Shown here piece after piece: positions 17,905-27,105 of a stretch of DNA of 64,000 nucleotides (position 1 is the stretch's first letter; every line of letters starts with the position of its first letter). The notes under the pieces are model-generated. The model was not told where the DNA came from, did not search any database, and was given only the letters and a program-made list of their open reading frames with translations. The stretch lies in assembly GCF_010894405.1 (NCBI RefSeq), contig NZ_JAAIYA010000006.1:517111-581110 (forward strand), in the 5' to 3' direction. This stretch comes from Pyxidicoccus caerfyrddinensis (GTDB taxonomy: Bacteria; Myxococcota; Myxococcia; Myxococcales; Myxococcaceae). The position numbers were made by a program, and so were the translations under genes.

Positions 17905-17954
17905 GACGGGCTCCTTGAAGGGTGGCGTCGGACGGGTTGTCCGTCGCTGTGCCT

Positions 17955-18779
17955 TCAAGATGCGTCGGTGGGGCGGGCCTTCGCTTGAACGAACTGGCTA
18001 CGGCGTTGGAGCGACGAGGGCGTGGTGCCGAACATGCGCCGGAACGTCCGCGTCAGGTGGGCCGAGTCCGAGAAGCCGGCCGCGTGTGCTGCCTCCCCGA
18101 GCGTCCTGCCCGCGGCGATGGCCCCCGCCGCGCGCTGGAGCCGCAGCCAGAGGAGGTAGGGCCGCAGCGGGACGCCGAGCGAATCCGTGAAGGCATGCAT
18201 CAGCCGCCCGGGTGACAGGCCCGCGACTTCGGAGAGGGCTTCGAGGGACGTGTCCTCGGGCGCGGGCTCGGCGCGCAGGTGGCGCAAGAGCTTGCGCACG
18301 CGCGGGTGGACGCGGTGTGGAGCCTCCGGCGTGCCGGAGAGGGCTTCGAGGGTGGACTCCATCCACGGGCCCACGGCGTCGTGGGGGATGGGGCCGGTGC
18401 GGGGCAGGGCGCCCAACAGGGCGTCGCGCCGGGCCTCGTCGAAGAGGCGCACCGGACCTTCGAGCGAGGCCTGGAGCCGGATGCCGTCGTGGCTCTCCGG
18501 CTCGATGAAGAGGAGGAGGACCTCACTGCCTCGCGCGTCGAGCGAGTGGGCGGCATCGGGCGCCACCAGGACGCCGGCCGCGCGCTCGGCCGGCTTCATG
18601 CCCTGCGCGCGGACGGTGAGGGTGCCCTGGCGGCAGAGCACCAGGTGCATCGCGTGGTGGGCGTGCTTCGTGGACTGGTCACCCGGGCCCCACATCGCGA
18701 GCGCGGCGGGCCAGACCACCAGCGGCATGTCCGGCCACGGAGCCCGGGGCGCGAGTTCTGGAGGTCGGGCGAGCAGCAT
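17955..18779 (-). CDS. AraC-family transcriptional regulator
   Basis: 274 aa. The N-terminal half is a cupin-like sensor (HHAMHLVLCRQGTLTVRAQG...GVLVAPDAAHSLDA), the C-terminal half two helix-turn-helix motifs (SLEALSEVAGLSPGRLMHAF and GEAAHAAGFSDSAHLTRTFR followed by FGTTPSSLQ). Such proteins activate neighbouring genes upon ligand binding. Located between an ECF sigma gene and a DoxX-like gene, all on the minus strand. Confidence 0.9.
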   Translation of the reverse strand: MLLARPPELAPRAPWPDMPLVVWPAALAMWGPGDQSTKHAHHAMHLVLCRQGTLTVRAQGMKPAERAAGVLVAPDAAHSLDARGSEVLLLFIEPESHDGIRLQASLEGPVRLFDEARRDALLGALPRTGPIPHDAVGPWMESTLEALSGTPEAPHRVHPRVRKLLRHLRAEPAPEDTSLEALSEVAGLSPGRLMHAFTDSLGVPLRPYLLWLRLQRAAGAIAAGRTLGEAAHAAGFSDSAHLTRTFRRMFGTTPSSLQRRSQFVQAKARPTDAS

Positions 18780-18852
18780 GGGAGGTGAGGTCGCTTCCTC
18801 GTGTGGCCGGATGACGTCTGAAGTTAGCGCGGCCTCCGTGGGAGTGCAGGAG

Positions 18853-19437
18853 TCAGTCCTTGCTCGGGGCTGCGTCCGGAATCCCGGCGAGAAGGTGCTC
18901 GCGCACGGCGAGGCGGGCCCGGTGGAGTCGCGTCTTCATCGCCTCCAGAGTGAGGCCCATCGCCCGGGCCACCTCGGGCCCGCTGAGGCCCTCGATGTCG
19001 CGCAGCACGAGGACCTCGCGATAGGGGGGCTCCAACAGCTCAATCGCCTCGCGCACTCCGCGGACGACCTGCTCGCGGCTGACGGCCTCCTCGGGCGTGG
19101 GAGCCGGGTCGGGCAGGTCCAGCGCCTCCGGTGCGTCCACGAGCGAGCCCAGGGCCTTGCGTGCGCTGGCGAAGGGCCGCATGAGCCGGAGGCAGGCGTT
19201 CCTCACCACGGTGAGCAGCCATGTCCCCACGGAGGTCTCCTCGCGCAGCCGGGAGACTTCCCGGCTCAGCGTCACGAACGCTTCCTGCACGGCGTCCTCG
19301 GTGTCCACGGCGTCGCGGCACACGCGCAGGCCGAAGCGGTAGACGCGCGCCTGGTAGAGGCGCACCAGTTCATCGAGCGCGGCACGGTCCCCTTCGCGGG
19401 CGGCCTGAAGCAGGGTTGCGTGGGGCAGGGGGTCCAT
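18853..19437 (-). CDS. ECF RNA polymerase sigma factor
   Basis: 194 aa. Sigma region 2 covers about 8-85 (LVRLYQARVYRFGLRVCRD, DTEDAVQEAFVTLSREV, SVGTWLLTVVRNACLRLMR), region 4 about 120-180 (LEPPYREVLVLRDIEGLSGP, EVARAMGLTLEAMKTRLHRA). No anti-sigma gene is adjacent. ATG 19437 is preferred to an upstream in-frame ATG (19581), which would add 48 residues outside the family. Divergent from the DUF2892 gene with 124 bases between; a GGAAC-type ECF promoter was not evident there. Confidence 0.9.
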   Translation of the reverse strand: MDPLPHATLLQAAREGDRAALDELVRLYQARVYRFGLRVCRDAVDTEDAVQEAFVTLSREVSRLREETSVGTWLLTVVRNACLRLMRPFASARKALGSLVDAPEALDLPDPAPTPEEAVSREQVVRGVREAIELLEPPYREVLVLRDIEGLSGPEVARAMGLTLEAMKTRLHRARLAVREHLLAGIPDAAPSKD

Positions 19438-19561
19438 CCCGTCCCTGGATAACCGAGCCCGCGCCGGGCCGCGAGGGACGTCCGCGAAAAATCCCGCTGA
19501 ATCCTTTTCCCGCCTCACGGGCTCTCTGGGGCACCCACCCTTTTCAGACGGGAGTGACGCG

Positions 19562-19774
19562 ATGACTCGCAATGTAGGCAACGTGGACAGGACGCTGCGC
19601 GCGGTGGCTGCGGTAGGGCTCGGAGTGTGCGCGGTGGTGGCGCCGGTGGATGGCTGGATGCGTGGACTGATGGCGGCCCAGGGGCTCTACTTCCTGGGGA
19701 CTGCGCTGGCGGGCACGTGCCTGGGCTACCGGCTGATGGGGAGGTCCACCTGCCCGGTGTCGTCCCGCGGTTGA
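19562..19774 (+). CDS. DUF2892 (YgaP-type) small membrane protein
   Basis: 70 aa. Matches the DUF2892/YgaP transmembrane family: start MTRNVGNVDRTLRAVAAVGL, one or two membrane helices (about 11-27, 33-52) and the C-terminal GTCLGYRLMGRSTCPV segment with two Cys. GGGAG lies 6 bases before the ATG. In other bacteria the domain is often fused or linked to rhodanese proteins; here it stands alone, divergent from an ECF sigma gene. Confidence 0.85.
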   Translation: MTRNVGNVDRTLRAVAAVGLGVCAVVAPVDGWMRGLMAAQGLYFLGTALAGTCLGYRLMGRSTCPVSSRG

Positions 19775-19799
19775 GGCCCTTACGCCGGGCGTGGAGCGC

Positions 19800-19838
19800 C
19801 GGGCCTCCGGATGGGAGTGGTCATCCCACGGAGGCCCG
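19800..19838. terminator. Bidirectional stem-loop between convergent genes
   Basis: Perfect 10-bp stem CGGGCCTCCG (19800-19809) with CGGAGGCCCG (19829-19838); TGGGA and TCCCA inside the loop add a short inner stem. Lies between the DUF2892 gene and the GH13 gene, which converge. Confidence 0.7.
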
Positions 19839-19861
19839 CACTCATCCGCCGTGTCCGCGCA

Positions 19862-21826
19862 TCACCAGCGGTCCTTCGACAGGATGACGGCGCTGTAGCT
19901 TCCCAGCGCGAGCCCGCCGTGCGCGGGCATGCCGTCCCGCCCGCCCCACGAGGCCCAGAAGTCATTCGTGGACGTGTTGCCGAAGTCGGGCGCGTAGCCC
20001 TGCCAGTCGCTGTTGAAGCGCACCCGCCACAGGCCGTCCGTGGGCAGGCCGAACTCGTACCAGGAGAAGGCACGGCTGCCGAGGTTGACCAGCACCACCA
20101 CGTCGTCGCCGGGGCCGCCGTGCTGCCAGCGGTGGAAGGCCAGCACCTTGTCCGCGTGGTTGAGGTGGAAGACGTGGATGTTCTCACCGCGCAGGCCCGC
20201 GGTGGTGTCGTGCCAGTTGCGCCGCAGCTGGATGAGGTCCTGGTACGCCTGACGGATGCCGGTGAACCAGCCGGCGCGGCTCCAGTCGAGCGGGCTGCCG
20301 TCATCGAAGTGGCCGTCCTGCAGGAACTCCTGCCCCATGAAGAGCATGGGGATGCCTGGCGCGGTGAGCGTCAGCGCCGCGCCGAGCACGGACTTCTTCT
20401 TCGCGCGCCAGCTCCCGGTGTCGCCCGGCGCCACTTCCGACGGAATGCGGCTCCTGCCGTTGGCCACCTCGTCGTGGCTCTCCGTGTAGATGACGCGCTG
20501 GGTGGCCTGGCCGTTGTAACGGAAGTACAGCGCGTCACGGACGGCGTTGAGGTCTCTCGCTTCATCGAACGGCGTGGTGAGCGCGGCGCGCACGGGGTGG
20601 ACGAAGGACGGGTCCCACTGCGAGTCGCAGCCGGCGCCCTGGGGATGGGTGAGGGCCGCGTCTCCGCCCATGTCCTCCGCGATGACGAGCTTCCATGGGA
20701 ACTCGCGCTTCACGGCCTCGCTGATGGCGCGGAGCACGTCCCAGCCGGCCGGGTTGTCCACGCCGTTGGCGGTGCGAATCTCCTTCGTGGCGTCCAGGCG
20801 CAGGCCGTCCATGTGGTACTCGCGCAGCCACATGAGCGCGTTGTCGCGCAGATAGTCGCGCACCTCGGGGCGGCCGTAGTCGGGGCGTGTCTGGCCCCAG
20901 GGCGTGTTCGCGCGCTCGTCCGTGTAGAAGTACATGCCGCCCCTGCCGAACGTCTCGCCGTCGAAGTCCCAGTGGGGCAAATCGCTGGGGCCCAGGTGGT
21001 TGTAGACCACGTCCAGGATGACGCCGATGCCGCGCCGGTGGGCCTCGTCCACGAAGCGCTTGAAGTCGTTCGGCGTGCCGTACGAGCTCTCTGGCGCGAA
21101 GGGGAAGGTGGGGTTGTAGCCCCAGGAGAAGTCCCCGGCGAACTCGGAGGAGGGCATCAACTCCACCAGGTTGACGCCGAGGTCTCTCAGGTAGTCGAGC
21201 TTGTCGATGGCGCTCAGCCAGTTGCCGGGGCCCCAGCCCGGCGCGTCGTGGAAGGTGCCCACGTGCAATTCGTAGAGCACCACCTCGTTGAAGGCCGGCA
21301 TGCGGAAGTGGTCGTCGAAGCGCCAGAGGAAGTCGCGGTGGTCGACGATGATGCTGTTGCCGGTGGAGGTGGTGACGTCCGCGGCACGCGGGTCATTGCG
21401 CCAGCGCCAGTCGCCGTACTTCCCCTGGATGACGTACTGGTACTGGTGCCCGTTCCAGGCGCCGGGGACGTCGCGGGAGAAGTTGCCCGAGGGCTCGCGG
21501 GCCAGCTCTATCGCGTGCCAGTTGCTGAACTCGCCCACCACCTGCACGCGCTGCGCGTGGGGAGCCCAGACGCGGAAGGTGGTGCCGCCGTCGTAGGGGA
21601 TGGCGCCCATGCCGCCGCGCCAGGACGGCTCGGGCCAGGACTCGGGGACGAAGGTGGTGAGGTTCGACGGCGCCTGGAGCTTCTCCGCCGGGCCGAACAG
21701 CTCCGGTGCGGAGCGCGTCCGGGGTGTGCGCTGGAGGACTTCGTTGCTGCGTGCCTTGCAGATGGACTCGTGGAAGTCCTTGCGTGGCCGCTTCACCTCG
21801 TCTGGCTTCACCTTGTTCGTCGCCAT
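19862..21826 (-). CDS. GH13 alpha-amylase family enzyme, branching-enzyme type
   Basis: 654 aa. An N-terminal CBM48/E-set domain (about 75-160: FRVWAPHAQRVQVVGEFSNW) precedes the GH13 barrel. Conserved regions: DVVYNHLG (about 274), GLRLDATK with the nucleophile Asp (about 342), VIAEDMGG with the acid/base Glu (about 379) and ESHDEV with the third acid (about 447). A C-terminal all-beta domain follows (DDVVVLVNLGSRAFSWYEFGLP). The architecture fits a 1,4-alpha-glucan branching enzyme or a related trehalose/glycogen-type hydrolase. No glg operon partner lies next to it; a malQ gene is 27 kb away. Start ATG 21826 follows GGGGGACGAC. Confidence 0.88.
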   Translation of the reverse strand: MATNKVKPDEVKRPRKDFHESICKARSNEVLQRTPRTRSAPELFGPAEKLQAPSNLTTFVPESWPEPSWRGGMGAIPYDGGTTFRVWAPHAQRVQVVGEFSNWHAIELAREPSGNFSRDVPGAWNGHQYQYVIQGKYGDWRWRNDPRAADVTTSTGNSIIVDHRDFLWRFDDHFRMPAFNEVVLYELHVGTFHDAPGWGPGNWLSAIDKLDYLRDLGVNLVELMPSSEFAGDFSWGYNPTFPFAPESSYGTPNDFKRFVDEAHRRGIGVILDVVYNHLGPSDLPHWDFDGETFGRGGMYFYTDERANTPWGQTRPDYGRPEVRDYLRDNALMWLREYHMDGLRLDATKEIRTANGVDNPAGWDVLRAISEAVKREFPWKLVIAEDMGGDAALTHPQGAGCDSQWDPSFVHPVRAALTTPFDEARDLNAVRDALYFRYNGQATQRVIYTESHDEVANGRSRIPSEVAPGDTGSWRAKKKSVLGAALTLTAPGIPMLFMGQEFLQDGHFDDGSPLDWSRAGWFTGIRQAYQDLIQLRRNWHDTTAGLRGENIHVFHLNHADKVLAFHRWQHGGPGDDVVVLVNLGSRAFSWYEFGLPTDGLWRVRFNSDWQGYAPDFGNTSTNDFWASWGGRDGMPAHGGLALGSYSAVILSKDRW

Positions 21827-22081
21827 GTCGTCCCCCGGGATTTCGAGGGGCGGCATTCCGACAGCGCGGCCGGGCGAGGGCAACCCGGCGCAGGTACGAA
21901 CGCGTTCAGTTCAGGGCAGTGGCAGCGAGCGGAATCAGGGCATCGGCCCTCCGCGAGCCTGGCCAGCGCCAATCCCAGACAGAGTGCTTACAAATCTGAA
22001 TTCATTGCTTAAGCTGTCGTGCTGCGGCAACTCGCGTTCGCCGCGCTTCCGCGCAGGGCGGAAGTCACTGGAGTCACACAT

Positions 22082-22474
22082 ATGCTCATGCCAACGCTTC
22101 GACTGACTCTCTCCTGCAGTGCCGCGCTTTTCCTCACCTTCGCCACCGCCGCGATGGCCGAATCCACCGGGGCTGCTCCGCAGGCCGTCTGTGAAGGCTC
22201 CGCGCAGGTGGCTTCCCGTGAAGGGGATACCCAGGAGTCGTCGTTCCTGTGTTACGAGGCGCTCTGCGAAAGCGACTCGGATTGTCAGGCCGCCTGTCCC
22301 ACTGCGCAGACCGCGACGTGCGTCCAGTCCAGCTGCCAGTACACGTACTCCGGTGGTGGCCCTGGCGGTGGTGGCGGGCCTTTCTGTTCGGCGCGGTTCT
22401 GCTCGGATGATTGGGACTGCGAGTGCAATGGCCGGTATGGCTACTGCGGTTCCGACTCGACCTGCCACTTCTGA
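22082..22474 (+). CDS. Small secreted Cys-rich protein
   Basis: 130 aa. A signal peptide (LTLSCSAALFLTFATAAMA, cleavage after about residue 27) is followed by about 100 residues with roughly 14 Cys, split by a Gly/Pro linker (YSGGGPGGGGGP). The C-terminal module FCSDDWDCECNGRYGYCGSD looks like a small knottin-like disulfide fold. GGAG lies 8 bases before ATG 22082; ATG 22088 is also possible. Function unknown; such proteins are common in myxobacteria. Confidence 0.65.
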   Translation: MLMPTLRLTLSCSAALFLTFATAAMAESTGAAPQAVCEGSAQVASREGDTQESSFLCYEALCESDSDCQAACPTAQTATCVQSSCQYTYSGGGPGGGGGPFCSARFCSDDWDCECNGRYGYCGSDSTCHF

Positions 22475-22782
22475 GCGCTAGTGGCGACAGCCGGCCCGGC
22501 TCGATGCCGGGTCGCGCTGCTCGAGCGTGGCACGGCCTCTTCGCTGGCGGATGCCTTCAATGGCGTGTGTCCTTCAGGAGGCGCATCGCGACGTCGTGCG
22601 CGTGGATGGCCCGCTCATGACTCCCTGGGAAGGGATTGGGAGTCCGGGGAGCATGGTGCGGAGGTGGGCCTGGCAGCCGACCGCTCGCGGCGGTGAAACG
22701 ACGGTTGCCGGTGGGTCCGTGACGCATCAGCCGGGCGTCGCTTGTGGGGAGTGGGCCGAGTGTCCGACACTCCCTCTCCTAC
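22475..22782. other. Leader region of the MoxR/VWA operon
   Basis: 308 bases without a gene I can support. Short frames exist but have no start signal, family likeness or coding bias. The only distinct element is the 15-base palindrome at its right end. Confidence 0.5.
22758..22772. promoter_or_regulatory. Perfect palindrome ahead of the MoxR/VWA operon
   Basis: GAGTGTC-C-GACACTC: perfect 7-base arms around one base, ending 10 bases before ATG 22783. It could be an operator for the nine-gene operon or an RNA hairpin masking the ribosome site (no Shine-Dalgarno sequence is visible just before the ATG). Confidence 0.45.
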
Positions 22783-24354
22783 ATGGCCGCCAGCGAAGAA
22801 CGCCGCTTCCAGGCATTGGTGCTCGCGCCCGTCCGGCGGGTGCAGCGGCGTCTCAATGCCGTGGCCTGGGCCGAGGCCGGTGTCGCTCCGGTGTGGGCCA
22901 CCGCCACCGCGTGCGTGCTCGCCCGGCTGCTGCTTCGCGGCGCCGTGGTGTGGGCCTTGCCCCCCTTGCTGGCCGCGGGCTTCGCGTGGTGGTTCTGGCG
23001 TGCGCGCTCGCGCGGCGTGTCGCTGGAGCACGCCGCCGTGCTCGCGGACCGCTCGGCGAATGCGGGCGGACTGCTGCTCACGCGTCTGGAGCGGCCTGTT
23101 GGTGAATGGGAGCTCACCGTCAACCAGCTCGCCGGTGCGGTGAAGACTCCCGAGGTGCCGTGGCGCAGGCCCGCGGGCGCGCTGCTGGGCGCGATGCTCT
23201 TCGCGGGCGTGGGTTTCGTGCTGCCGCTGCCCGCGCCGCGCGTCCGTCCCGCGAATGCCGCCGCCGCCGCGAAGGTGGCCGCCGTGCAGGCCCAGGCGGA
23301 GGCCCTCGCGAAGGAGGAGGCGCTGGACGAGGCCGTGCAGGACGAGCTGCGTCGGCTCGCCGAGGAGGTCGCCGAGGGCCGCTTCGACTCCGGTGACTGG
23401 GAGGCCGCCGACGCGATGGAGAAGCGGCTCGCGGAGAAGGCCGCCGAGGCCGCCGCCGAGCTGTCTCGCGCCTCCGAGGCCGCGCGCGAATTGGAGGAAG
23501 CTCTGGGCGCCGCCGGAGGTGCCGAGGCCACGTCCCGCGAGCGCGAGGAATTGGAGCGCGCGCTGATGGAGCTGAGCGGCGGAGACCCCAGCGCCTCCGA
23601 GGATGGCAGCGAAGGTACGGAGCAGGCCCAGGGCGACACCGGTGCGCAGGGACAGCAGCAGTCCGGCGACTCCCAGCAGCAGGGACAACAGGCCCAGGCA
23701 CAGCAGGGGCAACAGGGACAGCAGGGCCAGGGCCAACAGTCGCAACAAGGTCAGCAGGGGCAACAGGGACAGCAGGGCCAACAAGGGCAACAGTCCGCCT
23801 CCGGGCGGGCCCGCTCGCAGGCCTCGGGCTCTCCGGACCAGATTGCCAACCTCCGCCAGTCCCTGGAGCGACGTCGCCAGGCACTGGAGAACCGCTTCGA
23901 CCCGCAGAAGAACAACGGCTCCGAGGCCCAGGCCCAGCAGGGCTCCGGGCAGGGACAGAAGGGGCAGTCCGGCAGGGGCCGTCCGGGGCGCGAAGGCTCC
24001 GGTGAGGGCGAGGGCTCCGAGGGACAGGGCTCGAAGGGACACGCGAGCCGGGGCGTGGGCAAGGGCGCCGGCGCGGGGCGCGGTGGCGAGAGTCAGCCGC
24101 TGGTCTACGGAGACCAGGCGGAGATGGACCCGGAGCGGCTCGCCTTCGAGCCGCTGCCTCAGGGCAAGGGCGGTAACGAGGCCGAGGAGCTGTGGGGCCT
24201 CCAGGCCGCGGAGCCGTTGCGGCACGCGGGGCCCGCGGGAGCGGGTGGAGCACAGGGCACCAGTGCCCGGGGCGATGCGACGGCGGGGCCCGGTGCGGCG
24301 CCGCTGCTGCCTCGCAACCGCGACCTGGTGAAGCGGTACTTTGGGGGCGAGTAG
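22783..24354 (+). CDS. Membrane protein with coiled coil and Gln/Gly repeat
   Basis: 523 aa, first gene of the MoxR/VWA operon. Two N-terminal membrane helices (about 38-75) and one at about 131-147; then a periplasmic or cytoplasmic Ala/Glu-rich coiled coil (about 155-268), a low-complexity stretch built from QQGQ units (about 288-337), and a Gly/Ser/Gln-rich tail. The hydrophobic N terminus plus long coiled coil resembles DUF4175-type proteins found beside MoxR genes (inference). ATG 22783 is chosen; an in-frame GTG at 22744 would overlap the palindrome. No enzyme motif is visible. Confidence 0.7.
   Translation: MAASEERRFQALVLAPVRRVQRRLNAVAWAEAGVAPVWATATACVLARLLLRGAVVWALPPLLAAGFAWWFWRARSRGVSLEHAAVLADRSANAGGLLLTRLERPVGEWELTVNQLAGAVKTPEVPWRRPAGALLGAMLFAGVGFVLPLPAPRVRPANAAAAAKVAAVQAQAEALAKEEALDEAVQDELRRLAEEVAEGRFDSGDWEAADAMEKRLAEKAAEAAAELSRASEAARELEEALGAAGGAEATSREREELERALMELSGGDPSASEDGSEGTEQAQGDTGAQGQQQSGDSQQQGQQAQAQQGQQGQQGQGQQSQQGQQGQQGQQGQQGQQSASGRARSQASGSPDQIANLRQSLERRRQALENRFDPQKNNGSEAQAQQGSGQGQKGQSGRGRPGREGSGEGEGSEGQGSKGHASRGVGKGAGAGRGGESQPLVYGDQAEMDPERLAFEPLPQGKGGNEAEELWGLQAAEPLRHAGPAGAGGAQGTSARGDATAGPGAAPLLPRNRDLVKRYFGGE
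23644..23793 (+). repeat. Coding repeat of CAG/CAA-GG units
   Basis: About 150 bases encoding repeated Q-Q-G and Q-Q-Q-G units, inside the first gene of the operon. Slippage-prone, so copy number may differ between strains. Confidence 0.8.
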
Positions 24355-24383
24355 TCGGGGTGTCGTCCAGAAGGGGAGAACAC

Positions 24384-25382
24384 GTGGCAGCGGAGCTTCT
24401 CAGTCCCGTCGAGGCGCAGGGTGCGGCGGAGGTGGCGGCGCGGCTCAAGGACGCGCTCAACACCGTGATGCTCGACCAGGAGTCCGTCGTCGAGCAGGTG
24501 GTGGTGGCGGTGCTCGCGCGCGGGCATGTGCTGCTGGAGGGCCTGCCCGGCCTCGGCAAGACGGAATTGTGCAAGGCGCTGGCGCGGCTGCTCTCGCTGC
24601 CGTTCCGCCGCATCCAGTTCACCCCCGACCTGCTCCCCGGCGACATCACCGGCACCTACGTGCTGGAGGGCGAGGGCCGCCGCGACTTCGTCTTCCGCGA
24701 GGGGCCCCTCTTCGCCAGCCTCGTGCTCGCGGACGAAATCAACCGCTCCAGCCCCAAGACGCAGTCCGCGCTGCTGGAGGCCATGCAGGAGCGCAGCGTG
24801 ACGGTGCTCGGGCAGACGCGCTCCCTGCCCGACCCGTTCTTCGTGCTGGCCACGCAGAATCCCATCGAGCTCGAGGGCACCTACCCGCTGCCCGAGGCGC
24901 AGCTGGACCGCTTCCTCTTCCGCGTCCAGGTGCCCCCCGTGAGCGCGAAGACGCTGCGCACGCTGCTCACCACGCGCGTGCGCGGCACCCCTCCGGAATT
25001 GTCCCCCGTGCTCGACGCGAGCGGCCTGGCGCGCCTGTTCACCGCCGTGGACCGCGTCCACCTGCCCGGCCCCGTGGCGGACTTCATCGGCCGGCTGGTG
25101 GAGGCCAGCGACCCCAGGCAGGCCTCCGCGCCGGACGCGGTGCGCCGCTTCGTGCGCTATGGCGCGAGCCCTCGCGCGGCGCTCGCGCTCGCCGCCTCCG
25201 GGCGGGCCCTGGCGCTGCTGCGCGGCCGTCCCAACGTGGGCTTCGATGACGTGGTGGCCACCGCGTCCGCCGCGCTCAACCACCGGCTCGTGCTCGCGTA
25301 CGAGGCGTCGCTGGAGAAGGTCACCGCCCCGGACGTGGTGCGTGCCCTCCTGCAGGCGGTGCCCGAGGTGCCTCGTGGCTAG
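24384..25382 (+). CDS. MoxR-family AAA+ ATPase
   Basis: 332 aa. Walker A GLPGLGKTE (53-61), Walker B LVLADEIN (113-120) followed by RSSPKTQ, sensor 1 ATQNPIE, and the C-terminal lid with ASPRAALAL. MoxR ATPases act as chaperones that load or activate partner proteins with VWA domains, often with metal insertion. GTG 24384 has GGGGAG 5 bases upstream; it sits 29 bases after the preceding gene. The downstream DUF58 and VWA genes are its expected partners. Confidence 0.93.
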   Translation: MAAELLSPVEAQGAAEVAARLKDALNTVMLDQESVVEQVVVAVLARGHVLLEGLPGLGKTELCKALARLLSLPFRRIQFTPDLLPGDITGTYVLEGEGRRDFVFREGPLFASLVLADEINRSSPKTQSALLEAMQERSVTVLGQTRSLPDPFFVLATQNPIELEGTYPLPEAQLDRFLFRVQVPPVSAKTLRTLLTTRVRGTPPELSPVLDASGLARLFTAVDRVHLPGPVADFIGRLVEASDPRQASAPDAVRRFVRYGASPRAALALAASGRALALLRGRPNVGFDDVVATASAALNHRLVLAYEASLEKVTAPDVVRALLQAVPEVPRG

Positions 25383-27105
25383 CACCCTGACGGTTGCGGT
25401 GCTCCTCGTGCTGCTCGGGTCCTCGCCCGCCGTGGCGGACGAGGAGCGCGTGCGCTCGGGCTACCGGAATGCCTCGGGCAAGAGCGAGGTCCTCCAGGAG
25501 GGCAACCTGCGCGTCTCCATCCGCACCGGGGTGCTGAAGCCTCCGCGGGGCTACACGCCGGTGGAGGTGGTGCTGCAGAACACCGGTCCACTCCCACTCC
25601 AGGCGCGGCTGTCGTTCCAGGGGCACTACGGCTCGGGCTCGCGCACCTCGGAGCGCACGGTGGAGGTGGGCCCCCGTGCGCGCGTCGTCACGTGGCTGCC
25701 CGTGCCCGCGGTGCAGCAGGCGGGCAACCTCCATGTGGATGCGCCCGGGCTGCCGAGGATGGTCCAGCCCATGTACCTGGACGACTCGGGTGATGGGGCC
25801 GCGCTGGTGCTGGGCACGGTGAAGGACTTCGAGACGGACCTCGGCCTGCGTGAGACGCAGTCGGAGCAGGAGCCCCTCTTCGCCGCCCGCTTCCTCGAGG
25901 AGCGCGAGGCGCCCCGCGAGCTGTCCTCGTACGTGGGCTACCCGGCGGTCGTCGTCGCCATGGACGCCACCCGGCTGCCCGCGGACGTGTGGGCCGTGCT
26001 GGAGGCGTACGCCGCCACCGGAGGCCGGCTCGTCATCACTCGCCCTTCACGGGACGTGCTCGAGCGACTTCCGCTGCTGCCCGCGACGGGCCGCACCGAT
26101 GAGTCCCCGTATGGCTTCGGCCGCGTGCGCCTGGGCACGCGGTCTGGAGGCGACTCCCATGGCCTGGTGTTCGAACCCACGGGGAGCGGGACTGCCCTGG
26201 GAATGGTGAATCCCGTGGGCCCGCCGCCGCGCTGGGAGCGGGGCAGCGCGCTCCGCAATGGTGCCACGCCGCTGCTGGAGAGCGCGCGTGCGCCGGTGGG
26301 GCGCTTCCTCTTCCTCATCTTCGCCTTCGCGCTGGCGGTGGGCCCGGGCGGGCTGATGCTGGCGCGGCGCCGGGGGCCGGTGTCCGTGCTCGTGGCGGTG
26401 CCGCTGATATCGCTCGTCACGTGCCTGGCCCTCGTCGCGTGGTCGGTGCTGGTGGACGGCTTCGCGGTGCACGCCGCGCGCTACAGCCTCACGTGGTTGG
26501 ACGGCGAGCGCTCCCGCGCGGTGACGCTGGGCGTGGGCGCCTGGTACGCCAACCTGACACCGGGCTCGGTGAAGCTCCCCGGCTCCAGCACGCTGCTGCC
26601 TCCCGGCGACGCGGAGGAGCCGCCCGCGGACCTGGACTGGACGGAGGGGCTGACGGTGACGGACGGCTTCCTCACGCCGCGCACCTACCGCGAGTGGGGC
26701 GAGGTCTCCGTGCTGCCCACGCGCGCGCGACTGGTGCTGCGGCAGGAGGGCAACGCGCTGCGAGTGCAGAACGCGCTGGGGGCGGCCATCGAGGAAGGTT
26801 ACATGCGCCGGGGCAACGCGACGTACCGGCTGCCCGCGCTGGAGGATGGAGCGGAGGCGGCGCTGCAGGGGCCCGTGCCCGAGAGCGAGCTGGCCCATCC
26901 GACGGAAGTGTTGATGGACCAGCTGGGCGCCGCTCTGTTCGACCGGCTCCTCAAGAACAAGGCCGCCTTCCGCGCGGACCTCCCCGAGGGTGGCTTCATC
27001 GTGCGCACCGGGGGGCGGGGCATGGCTCCCACGTCCTCGGTGAAGGTGGAGCTGGAGGCCGGCATGCACCTGGTGCGCGGTCAGGTGCAGGAGGTGCGGC
27101 CATGA
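25375..27105 (+). CDS. Exported membrane protein, GldG/auxiliary-like
   Basis: 576 aa from GTG 25375, which overlaps moxR by 8 bases and has GAGG 6 bases upstream. A signal peptide (TLTVAVLLVLLGSSPAVADE) is followed by a beta domain and a Rossmann-like segment (GYPAVVVAMDATRLPADVWAVLEAYAATGGRLVIT, about 185-220). Two membrane helices lie at about 303-365, then a second extracytoplasmic domain. The order, exported domain with a glutamine-amidotransferase-like core, membrane helices, and an ABC transporter downstream, recalls the ABC auxiliary proteins of the GldG kind. Assignment is by architecture only. Confidence 0.65.
   Translation: MASTLTVAVLLVLLGSSPAVADEERVRSGYRNASGKSEVLQEGNLRVSIRTGVLKPPRGYTPVEVVLQNTGPLPLQARLSFQGHYGSGSRTSERTVEVGPRARVVTWLPVPAVQQAGNLHVDAPGLPRMVQPMYLDDSGDGAALVLGTVKDFETDLGLRETQSEQEPLFAARFLEEREAPRELSSYVGYPAVVVAMDATRLPADVWAVLEAYAATGGRLVITRPSRDVLERLPLLPATGRTDESPYGFGRVRLGTRSGGDSHGLVFEPTGSGTALGMVNPVGPPPRWERGSALRNGATPLLESARAPVGRFLFLIFAFALAVGPGGLMLARRRGPVSVLVAVPLISLVTCLALVAWSVLVDGFAVHAARYSLTWLDGERSRAVTLGVGAWYANLTPGSVKLPGSSTLLPPGDAEEPPADLDWTEGLTVTDGFLTPRTYREWGEVSVLPTRARLVLRQEGNALRVQNALGAAIEEGYMRRGNATYRLPALEDGAEAALQGPVPESELAHPTEVLMDQLGAALFDRLLKNKAAFRADLPEGGFIVRTGGRGMAPTSSVKVELEAGMHLVRGQVQEVRP

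Noticed and set aside
19811..22012. 733-codon open frame opposite the GH13 gene
   Set aside because: The GH13 catalytic motifs are on the other strand and this frame has no recognisable segment.
22475..22757. Small open frames between the Cys-rich protein and the MoxR operon
   Set aside because: No ribosome site, no domain and no consistent coding bias; overlapping frames on both strands are equally open.
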